From: JBDRDI01 sp043820875
Lineage (GTDB): Bacteria > Patescibacteriota > Patescibacteriia > Patescibacteriales > UBA12075
Assembly (NCBI GenBank): GCA_043820875.1
Contig: JBDRDI010000048.1
Span: forward strand, 1-9,143
DNA length: 9,143 nt
Reading direction: 5' to 3'
In this document: positions 1 through 5,034 of the stretch, piece by piece
Layout of the letters: every line of letters begins with the position of its first letter
Position numbering within the stretch: the first letter of the stretch is position 1
Translations under genes and position numbers: made by a program
Notes under the pieces: model-generated
The model's input: only the letters and a program-made list of their open reading frames with translations
Told to the model about the DNA's origin: nothing
Database searches by the model: none

Positions 1-25
1 TATTATATCATAATTATTTATATAA

Positions 26-694
26 TCAAAAAATCACCGTAAACTTACTGCCTTCCCCGACTTTACTTTCAACTTTTATTTTCCAACCATGCAACTTGAT
101 AATTTTTTTACAGATCGGCAAGCCGAGCCCGGAACCTTCAGCCAATTTTTTTCCATTTTTTGCTCTATAAAATCTGTTGAATATTTTTTTCAAATTTTCT
201 TTTTCAATTCCGATTCCATTGTCCTCCACAACAAACTCGTCCTCTTTTAATTTTATTACTATCATGTCACCAGTACCGATATATTTCATCGCATTGGAAA
301 CCAAATTGATAACCAAGTTTTCAAATTTGACTCTATCCGCGTTAATATAAACATTATCTTCTATTTTCTTTTCTATTTTAATATTCTTATCTCGCACCGA
401 AATTTCAAAATATTCCACCATTTCGTTTAACACTTCTGACGCGTCTATCTCGTTGAGATTTATTTCCTCGCTTCGCTCAAGTTTGGAGAGAGACAAAATG
501 TCATAAATAAATTTTGAAATTCTATCTACGGCGGCCTCAAAATTACAAAGTTTTTTATTGTTGCCAATCTCTATTTGCAATTCTTCCAATTCTATTTTTA
601 ATATTGAAAGAGGAGTTTGTAAATTATGAGACATCTCCATAATAATACTCTCCTCATTTTTTGAGATTTCTTTATCCCTCCTTATTGTTTCCAT
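26..694 (-). CDS. Soluble sensor-less histidine kinase (HisKA + HATPase_c)
   Basis: Transmitter half of a two-component histidine kinase: it should autophosphorylate a histidine and pass phosphate to a response regulator, probably encoded beyond the left edge (inference). Seen: a dimerisation/H box around His23 (SHNLQTPL), an N box ending at Asn134 (NLVSNAMKY), a G1 box DNGIGI (158-163), an F-box-like FNRFYR (172-177) and a G2 box GSGLGLPI (187-194). All ATP-binding boxes look intact. At 222 aa it has no membrane segment and no sensor domain. An in-frame TAA lies three codons before the ATG, so no longer N-terminus exists in this frame. The residue after the phospho-histidine is Asn, where Glu or Asp is usual. 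The only strong Shine-Dalgarno-like string in the gene area (AAGGAGGG, about 675-683) lies inside the coding region and serves no ATG, GTG or TTG. The gene has its own promoter. Stop is TGA. Confidence 0.88.
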   Translation of the reverse strand: METIRRDKEISKNEESIIMEMSHNLQTPLSILKIELEELQIEIGNNKKLCNFEAAVDRISKFIYDILSLSKLERSEEINLNEIDASEVLNEMVEYFEISVRDKNIKIEKKIEDNVYINADRVKFENLVINLVSNAMKYIGTGDMIVIKLKEDEFVVEDNGIGIEKENLKKIFNRFYRAKNGKKLAEGSGLGLPICKKIIKLHGWKIKVESKVGEGSKFTVIF

Positions 695-801
695 AAAATT
701 TTATAATCACGCAAAAAATAAATCCAACACCTTCTCGTTGTTTATTGCCGCGATATGTTTTGATTATTGGTGGCAAGATGCGGAAGATGTCGGATGCTTA
801 C

Positions 802-830
802 ATTATAGCAAAATAAATTATTAAATACAA
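802..830 (-). promoter_or_regulatory. Promoter of the histidine kinase gene
   Basis: Minus strand: -35 TTGTAT (830-825), a 17-bp spacer, then extended -10 TGC-TATAAT (TATAAT at 807-802). The -35 starts in the T-tract of the preceding terminator, so this promoter follows directly after the end of the upstream transcript. A start near 795 gives a leader of about 100 nt before the kinase ATG. That leader carries imperfect repeats of GATG(C/T)(C/G)G at 778-796 and no reading frame I would defend. Confidence 0.6.
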
Positions 831-858
831 AAAAACCGACCCCCGATTGGGGGCCGAT
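829..858 (-). terminator. Strong intrinsic terminator after the tyrA / candidate sRNA unit
   Basis: Minus-strand hairpin with left arm ATCGGCCCCC (858-849), loop AATC (848-845) and right arm GGGGGTCGGT (844-835), running into seven T (835-829). Five C:G pairs top the stem, and the remaining positions pair including two G:U. Read on the plus strand those two become A:C mismatches, so the structure is built for minus-strand transcription. Confidence 0.85.
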
Positions 859-974
859 TTTTTACGTTTCCCTAAGTGTTCTACGTAAGTTGAAACACTT
901 TAAATGTTAACTTCTGCCAATCGGTAGACGCCAACTGGCGAAAAATTAACATTTTTTGCTTCTCAACTCTCTTG
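829..974 (-). ncRNA. Candidate structured small RNA of about 146 nt
   Basis: A gene-free stretch bounded by an extended -10 promoter (981-1008) and a strong terminator (829-858), predicted start near 974. It contains a 9-bp perfect closing stem (902-910 with 946-954) enclosing two small hairpins (914-927 and 929-940), which forms a three-way junction. A second hairpin has 7-bp perfect arms (874-880 with 894-900). The loop of that hairpin (minus-strand TCAACT, 893-888) is complementary to AGTTGA near the 5' end (968-963), so a pseudoknot is possible. I do not recognise the family; it does not look like 6S, SRP RNA, tmRNA or a hammerhead. Caution: the 914-927 hairpin pairs better on the plus strand (G:U there, A:C on minus). 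The segment could instead be a 3' UTR of tyrA. A 23-codon frame (881-952) also fits inside, but it overlaps the hairpins and shows no codon bias. Confidence 0.4.
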
Positions 975-981
975 TGGATAA
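973..981 (-). other. DnaA-box consensus (TTATCCACA) overlapping a -10 region
   Basis: Perfect match to the bacterial DnaA box on the minus strand. It overlaps the last base of the TATAAT at 986-981, so bound DnaA would cover the promoter start region. A second perfect copy lies 117 bp away on the opposite strand. No dnaA, dnaN or other origin-linked gene is in the window, so its role is open. Confidence 0.3.
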
Positions 982-1008
982 TTATAGCACATTGATAAAA
1001 AAAAGCAA
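981..1008 (-). promoter_or_regulatory. Extended -10 promoter for the candidate small RNA
   Basis: Minus strand: TTGCTT (1008-1003), a 16-bp spacer, then TGC directly before TATAAT (986-981). The TGnTATAAT form is a full extended -10. No protein gene starts within the next 250 nt on this strand, which is why a non-coding transcript is proposed. Confidence 0.55.
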
Positions 1009-1045
1009 ACATACTTTCCAATTTTTGCTAAAAATAAATAAAATA

Positions 1046-1813
1046 TTAAGTCTTTCTTTTATTTTTAAATTTAATATTTATGTTAATTATATTTTTATTA
1101 TCCACAATTTTTTGATCAATTTTTTTTAATTCTTGAATAAATTTTTTTCTCTCACGTGCACTATAAGGATTAAAATGTTGCATATCAAAAAACAATTGCC
1201 AAGTGTCGTTGTTAACAGTTTCATTGACTGCCAAAAGACGTTCGTAACCGAGTGATGTAATATTTTGTTTTTTTATGGCTTTGGCCAAACCTCTGCCCAA
1301 AAAATGAACCAGCGCCAAACATTTGGCGGCTTGCCGGTCGTGTTCGCGAGGAGTTGTTCCAATAATTTTCAACCCCATCTTTTTAAACATCTTTTGCGTG
1401 CGACTCATGGTTCCTTTGGAAATTCTCAGTGGACAAATTGCGATTTGCAATCCGCACAAACCATTCTTGGTGCTATCGGGCCCGAACATTGGATGCGTTC
1501 CCAATATCTCTATACTTTTAGGAATATATTTTTTCATTATTTTACAAGGAATTTCTTTCACCGAGCAAACATCCATAACCAAACTTTTCTTTTTAAGATG
1601 TGGAGCGATTTTTTTTATCACTTCTTCAAATTTTGAAATCGGCACAGTCGGAATCACCACATCAATATTCTTTAAATCATTATATTTAATTTGCCGCACG
1701 CCTTTTATTTTTCTTTTGGAAACGATCAAAACATTTCCGAACGGAGCCAAGATCTTTGCGAACAATTCTCCAAACCTGCCATAACCAATAATGGCAAAAG
1801 ATATTTTTTTCAT
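1046..1813 (-). CDS. tyrA: Prephenate (or arogenate) dehydrogenase
   Basis: Oxidatively decarboxylates prephenate to 4-hydroxyphenylpyruvate, the tyrosine branch after chorismate. Seen: Rossmann dinucleotide loop GYGRFG (10-15) after a first beta strand, the D-x-x-S-x-K signature (DVCSVKE, 81-87), THPMFGPD (106-113) with the catalytic-type His107, EHDR (157-160) and the helix ALVHFLGR (167-174) with His170. The 255 aa cover both the nucleotide-binding and the C-terminal helical dimerisation domains; there is no ACT or chorismate mutase domain. The end of the second strand (about Ser32-Lys33-Arg34) is basic rather than acidic, which hints at NADP rather than NAD (inference). The ATG lies five bases after the pheA stop, so the pair is very likely co-transcribed and under the Phe attenuator upstream. 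The last 20 residues are Lys/Asn/Ile-rich and look like an unstructured tail. Arogenate specificity cannot be excluded. Confidence 0.93.
   Translation of the reverse strand: MKKISFAIIGYGRFGELFAKILAPFGNVLIVSKRKIKGVRQIKYNDLKNIDVVIPTVPISKFEEVIKKIAPHLKKKSLVMDVCSVKEIPCKIMKKYIPKSIEILGTHPMFGPDSTKNGLCGLQIAICPLRISKGTMSRTQKMFKKMGLKIIGTTPREHDRQAAKCLALVHFLGRGLAKAIKKQNITSLGYERLLAVNETVNNDTWQLFFDMQHFNPYSARERKKFIQELKKIDQKIVDNKNIININIKFKNKRKT
1098..1106 (+). other. DnaA-box consensus (TTATCCACA) inside the tyrA 3' end
   Basis: Second perfect DnaA-box sequence, plus strand, lying in the low-complexity tail of tyrA (codons for Val-Asp-Asn). It forms an inverted pair with the copy at 973-981 across an AT-rich stretch. 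It may be a chance match in AT-rich DNA. Confidence 0.25.
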
Positions 1814-1818
1814 ATTTA

Positions 1819-2388
1819 TTATTTTATCGCCGTAATAAATGTGGTGAAATTAAATTTCAAATCTTGTATTCCTTCTTCCAAAATTTCCAAATCATATAAA
1901 TCAACACAAATTTTTGGAGCAATAACAGCCGTGGTATCCAACAACTTGCCCTCGCTTAAATCCTTGGCGGCCTGCGCCGTGTCCGCGTATTCTTCAATAT
2001 CCACGTTCCACCACTTTCTTTTTAAATACATCCGGCACTGTTTCAGGGCCTGGTCATGGGAAACGATTTTTGAAATATCCGGAGAGTCGATGCCTTTTTT
2101 CACCAACAAATTATGGCGAACATCAATTTCAAAAAATTTTTCAATATTAAAAAGATGTTTACTCATGGCGTAAATCGCCTCATAAACAATTCCGCCATTG
2201 GAATTTTCAATCGGAAAAACGCCCTTATCAATTTTATTTTCTTCCAAACTTTTGAGAACATTTTCCACGCTGATTAAATAAACCAGCTCATAATCTTTAA
2301 TTTTGTTTTTTTGGCAGTAATAATTCGCGGCTTCTTCGGAAAAACTGCCGATGTTTCCGGAAACGCCAATTTTAATTTTTTCACTCAT
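1819..2388 (-). CDS. pheA: Prephenate dehydratase, catalytic domain only
   Basis: Converts prephenate to phenylpyruvate, committing it to phenylalanine. Seen, in family order: GNIGSFSE (11-18, the GPxGTFSE motif), FPIENSNGG (58-66), SHDQAL (110-115, normally SHPQAL), YADTAQAAKDL (134-144), AVIAPKICVDLYDLEIL (154-170) and NFTTF (180-184, normally NxTRF). The catalytic-type Thr182 is kept but the following Arg is Thr. At 189 aa the protein stops right after the dehydratase fold: the usual C-terminal ACT domain, which gives feedback inhibition by Phe, is missing, and there is no chorismate mutase domain. It is the first gene of the pheA-tyrA operon. A Phe-rich leader peptide and terminator lie just upstream, so control appears to be at transcription rather than by allostery (inference). 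The ATG follows an AT-rich leader with no Shine-Dalgarno. Confidence 0.93.
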   Translation of the reverse strand: MSEKIKIGVSGNIGSFSEEAANYYCQKNKIKDYELVYLISVENVLKSLEENKIDKGVFPIENSNGGIVYEAIYAMSKHLFNIEKFFEIDVRHNLLVKKGIDSPDISKIVSHDQALKQCRMYLKRKWWNVDIEEYADTAQAAKDLSEGKLLDTTAVIAPKICVDLYDLEILEEGIQDLKFNFTTFITAIK

Positions 2389-2438
2389 AATTTTTAATTA
2401 TATTAACATTTATAATATTTATATGCAAATTAAACAAC

Positions 2439-2473
2439 AAAAAAACCGATCCTTTGAGGAGACCGGTTTTTGT
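2439..2473 (-). terminator. Attenuator terminator (segments 3:4) before pheA
   Basis: Minus strand: A-rich arm plus CCGG (2471-2463), a 2-nt bulge (TC, 2462-2461), TCCT (2460-2457), loop CAA, AGGA (2453-2450), then TCGG (2449-2446, one G:U) and seven T (2445-2439). It ends 50 nt before the pheA ATG and 12 nt after the leader peptide stop codon, which is where an attenuator terminator should sit. The hairpin is also fair on the plus strand, but no plus-strand gene precedes it. Confidence 0.85.
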
Positions 2474-2560
2474 TATCTTGTGATGTTAATCGCCAATCGC
2501 CACAAAAACCAGCCTCTTGTTAAAAAAGAAGAAGCCAGAGAAAAAAAATAGGTTTTTGCG
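2459..2560 (-). promoter_or_regulatory. Mutually exclusive RNA helices of a Phe attenuator
   Basis: Three segments compete on the minus-strand RNA. Segment 1, CGCAAAAACC (2560-2551, leader codons 6-9), can pair along all 10 bases with GGTTTTTGTG (2510-2501). Segment 2, GAGGCTGGTTTTTGT (2516-2502, leader codons 20-25), can pair along all 15 bases, two as G:U, with segment 3, ACAAAAACCGGTCTC (2473-2459). Segment 3 is also the 5' arm of the terminator. A ribosome held at Phe codons 10-12 would cover segment 1, release segment 2 and let 2:3 form, so pheA is transcribed. Free translation or no translation favours 1:2 and the terminator. Pairing was checked base by base by eye; energies were not computed. 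Confidence 0.8.
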
Positions 2561-2575
2561 AATTGTATTATTCAT
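2486..2575 (-). CDS. pheL: Phe-rich leader peptide of the pheA attenuator
   Basis: A 29-codon frame from ATG (2575) to TAA (2488-2486). The peptide starts MNNTIRKNL, continues FFF-SG-FFFF (residues 10-18) and ends NKRLVFVAIGD. Eight of 29 residues are Phe and none is Tyr or Trp. The E. coli pheA leader (established knowledge) is similarly short with two Phe runs, but no sequence homology is implied. The product is presumably not functional as a protein: its translation senses charged Phe-tRNA. The Phe codons sit directly between the two arms of the protector helix, and the stop codon lies 12 nt before the antiterminator/terminator segment. There is no Shine-Dalgarno before the ATG, as for nearly all genes here. 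I found no convincing promoter between 2576 and 2659, so the transcript may start further upstream or read through from the GDYXXLXY operon. Symbol given by functional analogy. Confidence 0.82.
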   Translation of the reverse strand: MNNTIRKNLFFFSGFFFFNKRLVFVAIGD

Positions 2576-2584
2576 ATTATTTAC

Positions 2585-2605
2585 GCTTTACACCGGGGCT
2601 AAAGC
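2585..2605. repeat. Small GC-rich hairpin in the pheA leader
   Basis: Inverted repeat with 6-bp arms GCTTTA and TAAAGC around a nine-base GC-rich loop (CACCGGGGC), 10 nt before the leader peptide start in transcription order. It is out of character with the surrounding AT-rich DNA, so it is either a dispersed repeat fragment or a 5' structure of the leader RNA. No second copy is in the window. Confidence 0.4.
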
Positions 2606-2625
2606 TACGGTAGAAAGAATCCAAA

Positions 2626-2660
2626 ATCTGATATCCGACATCTGATATCCGACATCCGAT
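2626..2660. repeat. 14-bp tandem repeat, 2.5 copies, abutting a stop codon
   Basis: Unit ATCTGATATCCGAC at 2626-2639 and 2640-2653, followed by a half unit ATCCGAT (2654-2660). Its last base is part of the TAA stop of the GDYXXLXY gene (2662-2660), so the array starts exactly where the gene ends. The core GATGTCGGAT reappears on the plus strand at 787-796 upstream of the kinase, so it is a dispersed intergenic element. Two and a half copies with no spacers rule out a CRISPR array. Confidence 0.8.
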
Positions 2661-3229
2661 TACGGCCATGACTGGCCTTCAACAAAAATTTGTTTTATAA
2701 CCGCGTTGCCATTTTCATCAATCGCCACTTTGGCGCTAACTTCTTTATTCCAAAAAGTAAAATTCTGTCCGGCATTTTCCGGAATAAAATATTGTTCTAT
2801 GCCATATTCCAATTTTATTTTTTCACTGCCGCTCAGCCAAAAGTCCCTGTCAACGGCTGCTTTGTCAAATCCTCCGGAAACAACGCGCGCTTTGATGAAA
2901 AGACTGTTGTCTTGCGGCGCGATATTGCCTACATCGTTATTGTTCACCACCCAATACTTACCTTCTTGTCTTAATTTTATATAAACGGTTTCTCCGTTGC
3001 GGGGTAAATATTCATAAGAAAAATTATATCTTTCCAAGTTTGAAATGTCATATTGAAAAACAATATAATCGCCGCGCAAAGGACTTCTGGGATCAATCGG
3101 CAATATTTTTAAAAACACTTCCGTTCCACCCGTAAAAACAGAATATTTAAAAGCGATTATCACGAAGATAATGATCAGCTGTAAAAAAATCGCGGAAATA
3201 AATTTTATTTTTTTGTTCATGTTTATCAT
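2660..3229 (-). CDS. GDYXXLXY-domain membrane-anchored protein
   Basis: Function unknown; family membership rests on the signature. Seen: one hydrophobic N-terminal segment (about 8-29, FISAIFLQLIIIFVIIAF), then an extracytoplasmic domain of about 160 residues with RGDYIVFQY (52-60, GDYxxLxY with Phe in place of Leu) shortly after the membrane, and the second family landmark YFIPEN (147-152). The 189 aa length fits the family. It is the last gene of a three-gene cluster with two polytopic membrane proteins, an arrangement known for GDYXXLXY genes with DUF2157/DUF4401 genes, which suggests one membrane assembly (inference). It starts 11 nt after the upstream stop. Met1 and Met4 are both possible starts and neither has a Shine-Dalgarno. 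Its stop codon is shared with the tandem repeat. Confidence 0.8.
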   Translation of the reverse strand: MINMNKKIKFISAIFLQLIIIFVIIAFKYSVFTGGTEVFLKILPIDPRSPLRGDYIVFQYDISNLERYNFSYEYLPRNGETVYIKLRQEGKYWVVNNNDVGNIAPQDNSLFIKARVVSGGFDKAAVDRDFWLSGSEKIKLEYGIEQYFIPENAGQNFTFWNKEVSAKVAIDENGNAVIKQIFVEGQSWP

Positions 3230-3240
3230 ACTGTCTCGCG

Positions 3241-4281
3241 TTATGTTCTTTTAATTTCTTTCAACATATATCTTCTGCCCTTTTCCATAAAACCGCCGGC
3301 GAGAAACAAAAGAATTCCGGCGCTTATAAAGAAGATGCTTTTGTCAAAAAAGTCAAAAAACCAATCAAAATATTTTACAATCACCAAGAGAAACAAGAAA
3401 AACGCTCCCATATTGACCATCCAAATTTCTTTTGAAAAATACCCAAGCATAATAAGACCCATAATTTCCACAAAAACCAAAACATTGAAAAAAAGCGCCC
3501 AGATTATTCCGATATTGGTAAAATTGTATTGATAACTTTCTTCAAAAATATGAATTTCAGGCAAAAAAAGTAAAATAGTAAAAAGAACGGCACAGATAAT
3601 AATGGCAACAACTTCTTCAACCAAAACAATATTTTTGTCATATCCATACCACAAAGAAATGGCAATCAAAATGAGAAACAGCGCCAACGCTGTCGTGGCC
3701 TGCCAAGAAGATAAGACAAAACCGCTCGCGGACATTTCTTCCAACGCTTTTAGCCCCGCTCTTGTGGAAAGGAAAAACAGTCCGCCGGTTATGCCGATGA
3801 TACCCAAAAAAATATAAGTTAAAGAATATCTCTTGAATTTAATCTCTTTTCGGTGAGCCAGCCCAAGTGCATAAAACAAAACCGCCAGAAGCATTAAACC
3901 GGAAAAAATTGCCATGCCTTCACCTGTCCAATCAATCACCTTTCCCGCCCACCAAACATTCATACCGATAATGGCAGTCGGTAAAGTATAAAATGATTTC
4001 AAAAAATAAGCGCCAGCGAAACCGAGCAAAGAAAGTGATAGCACAATAGTTTGCCATTCCAATGCGTCGCCCATGTCTCTGTTAAAACCATAAACGGCTA
4101 CTCCGAAAAAACATAAAGCAAAAAGATAAAACACTTGGCTCACAAAATCTTCTTTACTGAAAGCAACTTGCCAAAAAGAATCATTTCCTTCTTTACGAAA
4201 ACCTTTAAAAAAACGGTAAATTACATAACCGATAAAGCAAATGATGATAGCCGGAAAAATAAATGAAAAAATAGCGTTCAT
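3241..4281 (-). CDS. Polytopic membrane protein (DUF4401-like or C-terminal DUF2157-like)
   Basis: Role unknown. About 10-11 hydrophobic segments fill the 346 aa, from the first (3-23) to the last (SIFFISAGILLFLAGGF). The C-terminal signature is FDWFFDFFDKSIFFISAG followed by a Gly-rich helix and a basic tail (EKGRRYMLKEIKRT), which resembles the C-termini of DUF2157/DUF4401 membrane proteins. The ATG lies four bases after the stop of the upstream DUF2157 gene in a different frame, so translational coupling is likely. The two could be parts of one ancestral gene. The downstream frame is open for only six codons before its ATG, so a simple recent frameshift would have to fall within that overlap. 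Order DUF2157, this protein, GDYXXLXY matches the known three-gene arrangement, which is the main reason for the DUF4401-like label. Confidence 0.6.
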   Translation of the reverse strand: MNAIFSFIFPAIIICFIGYVIYRFFKGFRKEGNDSFWQVAFSKEDFVSQVFYLFALCFFGVAVYGFNRDMGDALEWQTIVLSLSLLGFAGAYFLKSFYTLPTAIIGMNVWWAGKVIDWTGEGMAIFSGLMLLAVLFYALGLAHRKEIKFKRYSLTYIFLGIIGITGGLFFLSTRAGLKALEEMSASGFVLSSWQATTALALFLILIAISLWYGYDKNIVLVEEVVAIIICAVLFTILLFLPEIHIFEESYQYNFTNIGIIWALFFNVLVFVEIMGLIMLGYFSKEIWMVNMGAFFLFLLVIVKYFDWFFDFFDKSIFFISAGILLFLAGGFMEKGRRYMLKEIKRT

Positions 4282-4285
4282 AAAT

Positions 4286-4969
4286 TTAATAAAACTTTTT
4301 TAAACTATCCGGAACCTTTTTGGAAAAATAATATCCGGTGCCGAAGGAAACCGCCGTGGCCGCGAGCAACAGAATTGAAGACGTGAATAAAAATGGATTG
4401 CTTTCAAACTGGTCAAAAATAATAAAAGGCGAAGCAATAAACGAAATCATGGCAATCGGAATGGCAAATAAAAATAAAAAAGAAGAATCCAGCGCGAAAG
4501 CGACCGCCAAAATGCCAAACATCCACAAGATAAATCCATCCGGCCAATTGGCGCGCAGATTGAATATTTGCGCGACCAAGAAAATACTGGCGCCATAAAT
4601 TATCGTACCCAAAAAAATAAGCGCGCCAGCGACTCTTTTATACTGATATTTTTCACCCATAATCCAACCGGCCAAATAAGAAGCCGAGGTGGCCACCACC
4701 AATACCGCCACCTTAACAAACCTGTCCATGTATTGCCAGTTGGAAGCCACAAAAGAAAAAACGCCCGCGCCAATTAAAATTGCGCCGGCAATTACCATAA
4801 TCGTAATGGTTTTTTTCTGCAAATCTTCTTTTTCCACTTTTTCACTGTCTATTTTTAAAAAAGAAGCGTTAATATCGTCGACTTTTTGGCCGCCATTCAA
4901 CAAAGAAAGGTAAATTTCTTCTTTTGTTTTTCCTGAAGCTATCAAAGATTTTATCTGATCTATGTTCAT
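4286..4969 (-). CDS. DUF2157-domain membrane protein
   Basis: Role unknown. Residues 1-50 form a soluble, helical N-terminus (IDQIKSLIASGKTKEEIYLS, then a charged linker). About six to seven membrane segments follow from residue 55. The DUF2157 landmark is the first segment pair: AILIGAGVFSFVASNWQYM (63-81), a Gly-rich helix ending in (S/A)NW. At 227 aa it is shorter than many DUF2157 proteins and ends SKKVPDSLKKFY, just before the next membrane gene. It is the first gene of the three-gene cluster, with a good promoter 25 nt upstream. The AT-rich leader has no Shine-Dalgarno. The cluster lies between a peptidase-like gene and the pheA operon and has no obvious pathway link to either. Confidence 0.75.
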   Translation of the reverse strand: MNIDQIKSLIASGKTKEEIYLSLLNGGQKVDDINASFLKIDSEKVEKEDLQKKTITIMVIAGAILIGAGVFSFVASNWQYMDRFVKVAVLVVATSASYLAGWIMGEKYQYKRVAGALIFLGTIIYGASIFLVAQIFNLRANWPDGFILWMFGILAVAFALDSSFLFLFAIPIAMISFIASPFIIFDQFESNPFLFTSSILLLAATAVSFGTGYYFSKKVPDSLKKFY

Positions 4970-4993
4970 ATATAAATTATTTTAACTGTTTAT

Positions 4994-5022
4994 AGTATAG
5001 CATAGGTAGAAACGGGTTTCAA
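4994..5022 (-). promoter_or_regulatory. Promoter of the DUF2157 cluster, -35 inside a palindromic repeat
   Basis: Minus strand: -35 TTGAAA (5022-5017, five of six to consensus), a 17-bp spacer, then TGC-TATACT (extended -10, hexamer 4999-4994). The -35 is the centre of the 29-bp palindrome at 5006-5034. Predicted start near 4987, so the leader is short (about 18 nt). Confidence 0.65.
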
Positions 5023-5034
5023 ACCCGTCTCTAT
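5006..5034. repeat. 29-bp dispersed palindrome, copy 1
   Basis: Arms GTAGAAACGGGTTT and AAACCCGTCTCTAT around one central C; 12 of 14 arm positions pair. It is related to the copy at 7669-7697. It supplies the TAG stop of the M20 gene (5033-5031) and the -35 box of the following operon. There is no T-tract, so it is not a standard intrinsic terminator. Confidence 0.85.

Noticed and set aside
667..683. AAGGAGGG inside the kinase gene as the true ribosome binding site, with start at an in-frame ATC (codon 10)
   Set aside because: ATC starts are very rare, no ATG, GTG or TTG lies at a workable distance, and the other genes here use no Shine-Dalgarno.
26..694. UGA recoding to glycine, as in some Patescibacterial lineages
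   Set aside because: The kinase gene ends normally at TGA after a complete ATPase domain, and no other gene here has an in-frame TGA.
881..952. A 23-codon minus-strand frame as a second leader peptide, for the kinase
   Set aside because: No amino acid is strongly enriched or clustered, it overlaps the hairpins of the candidate RNA, and the kinase has its own promoter after the terminator.
1323..2173. Plus-strand reading frames of 153 and 160 codons opposite tyrA and pheA
   Set aside because: Their translations have no recognisable family motif, and the minus-strand frames carry complete enzyme signatures. They are antisense shadows.
2626..2660. Possible CRISPR repeats
   Set aside because: Units are 14 bp, directly adjacent with no spacers, and only 2.5 copies; no cas gene is nearby.
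4286..4302. A slippery A-AAA-AAG string at the end of the DUF2157 gene that might fuse it to the next gene by -1 frameshifting
   Set aside because: The downstream gene is in the +1 frame relative to the first. A -1 slip would lead to a TGA overlapping the next ATG, so the slip would not join them.
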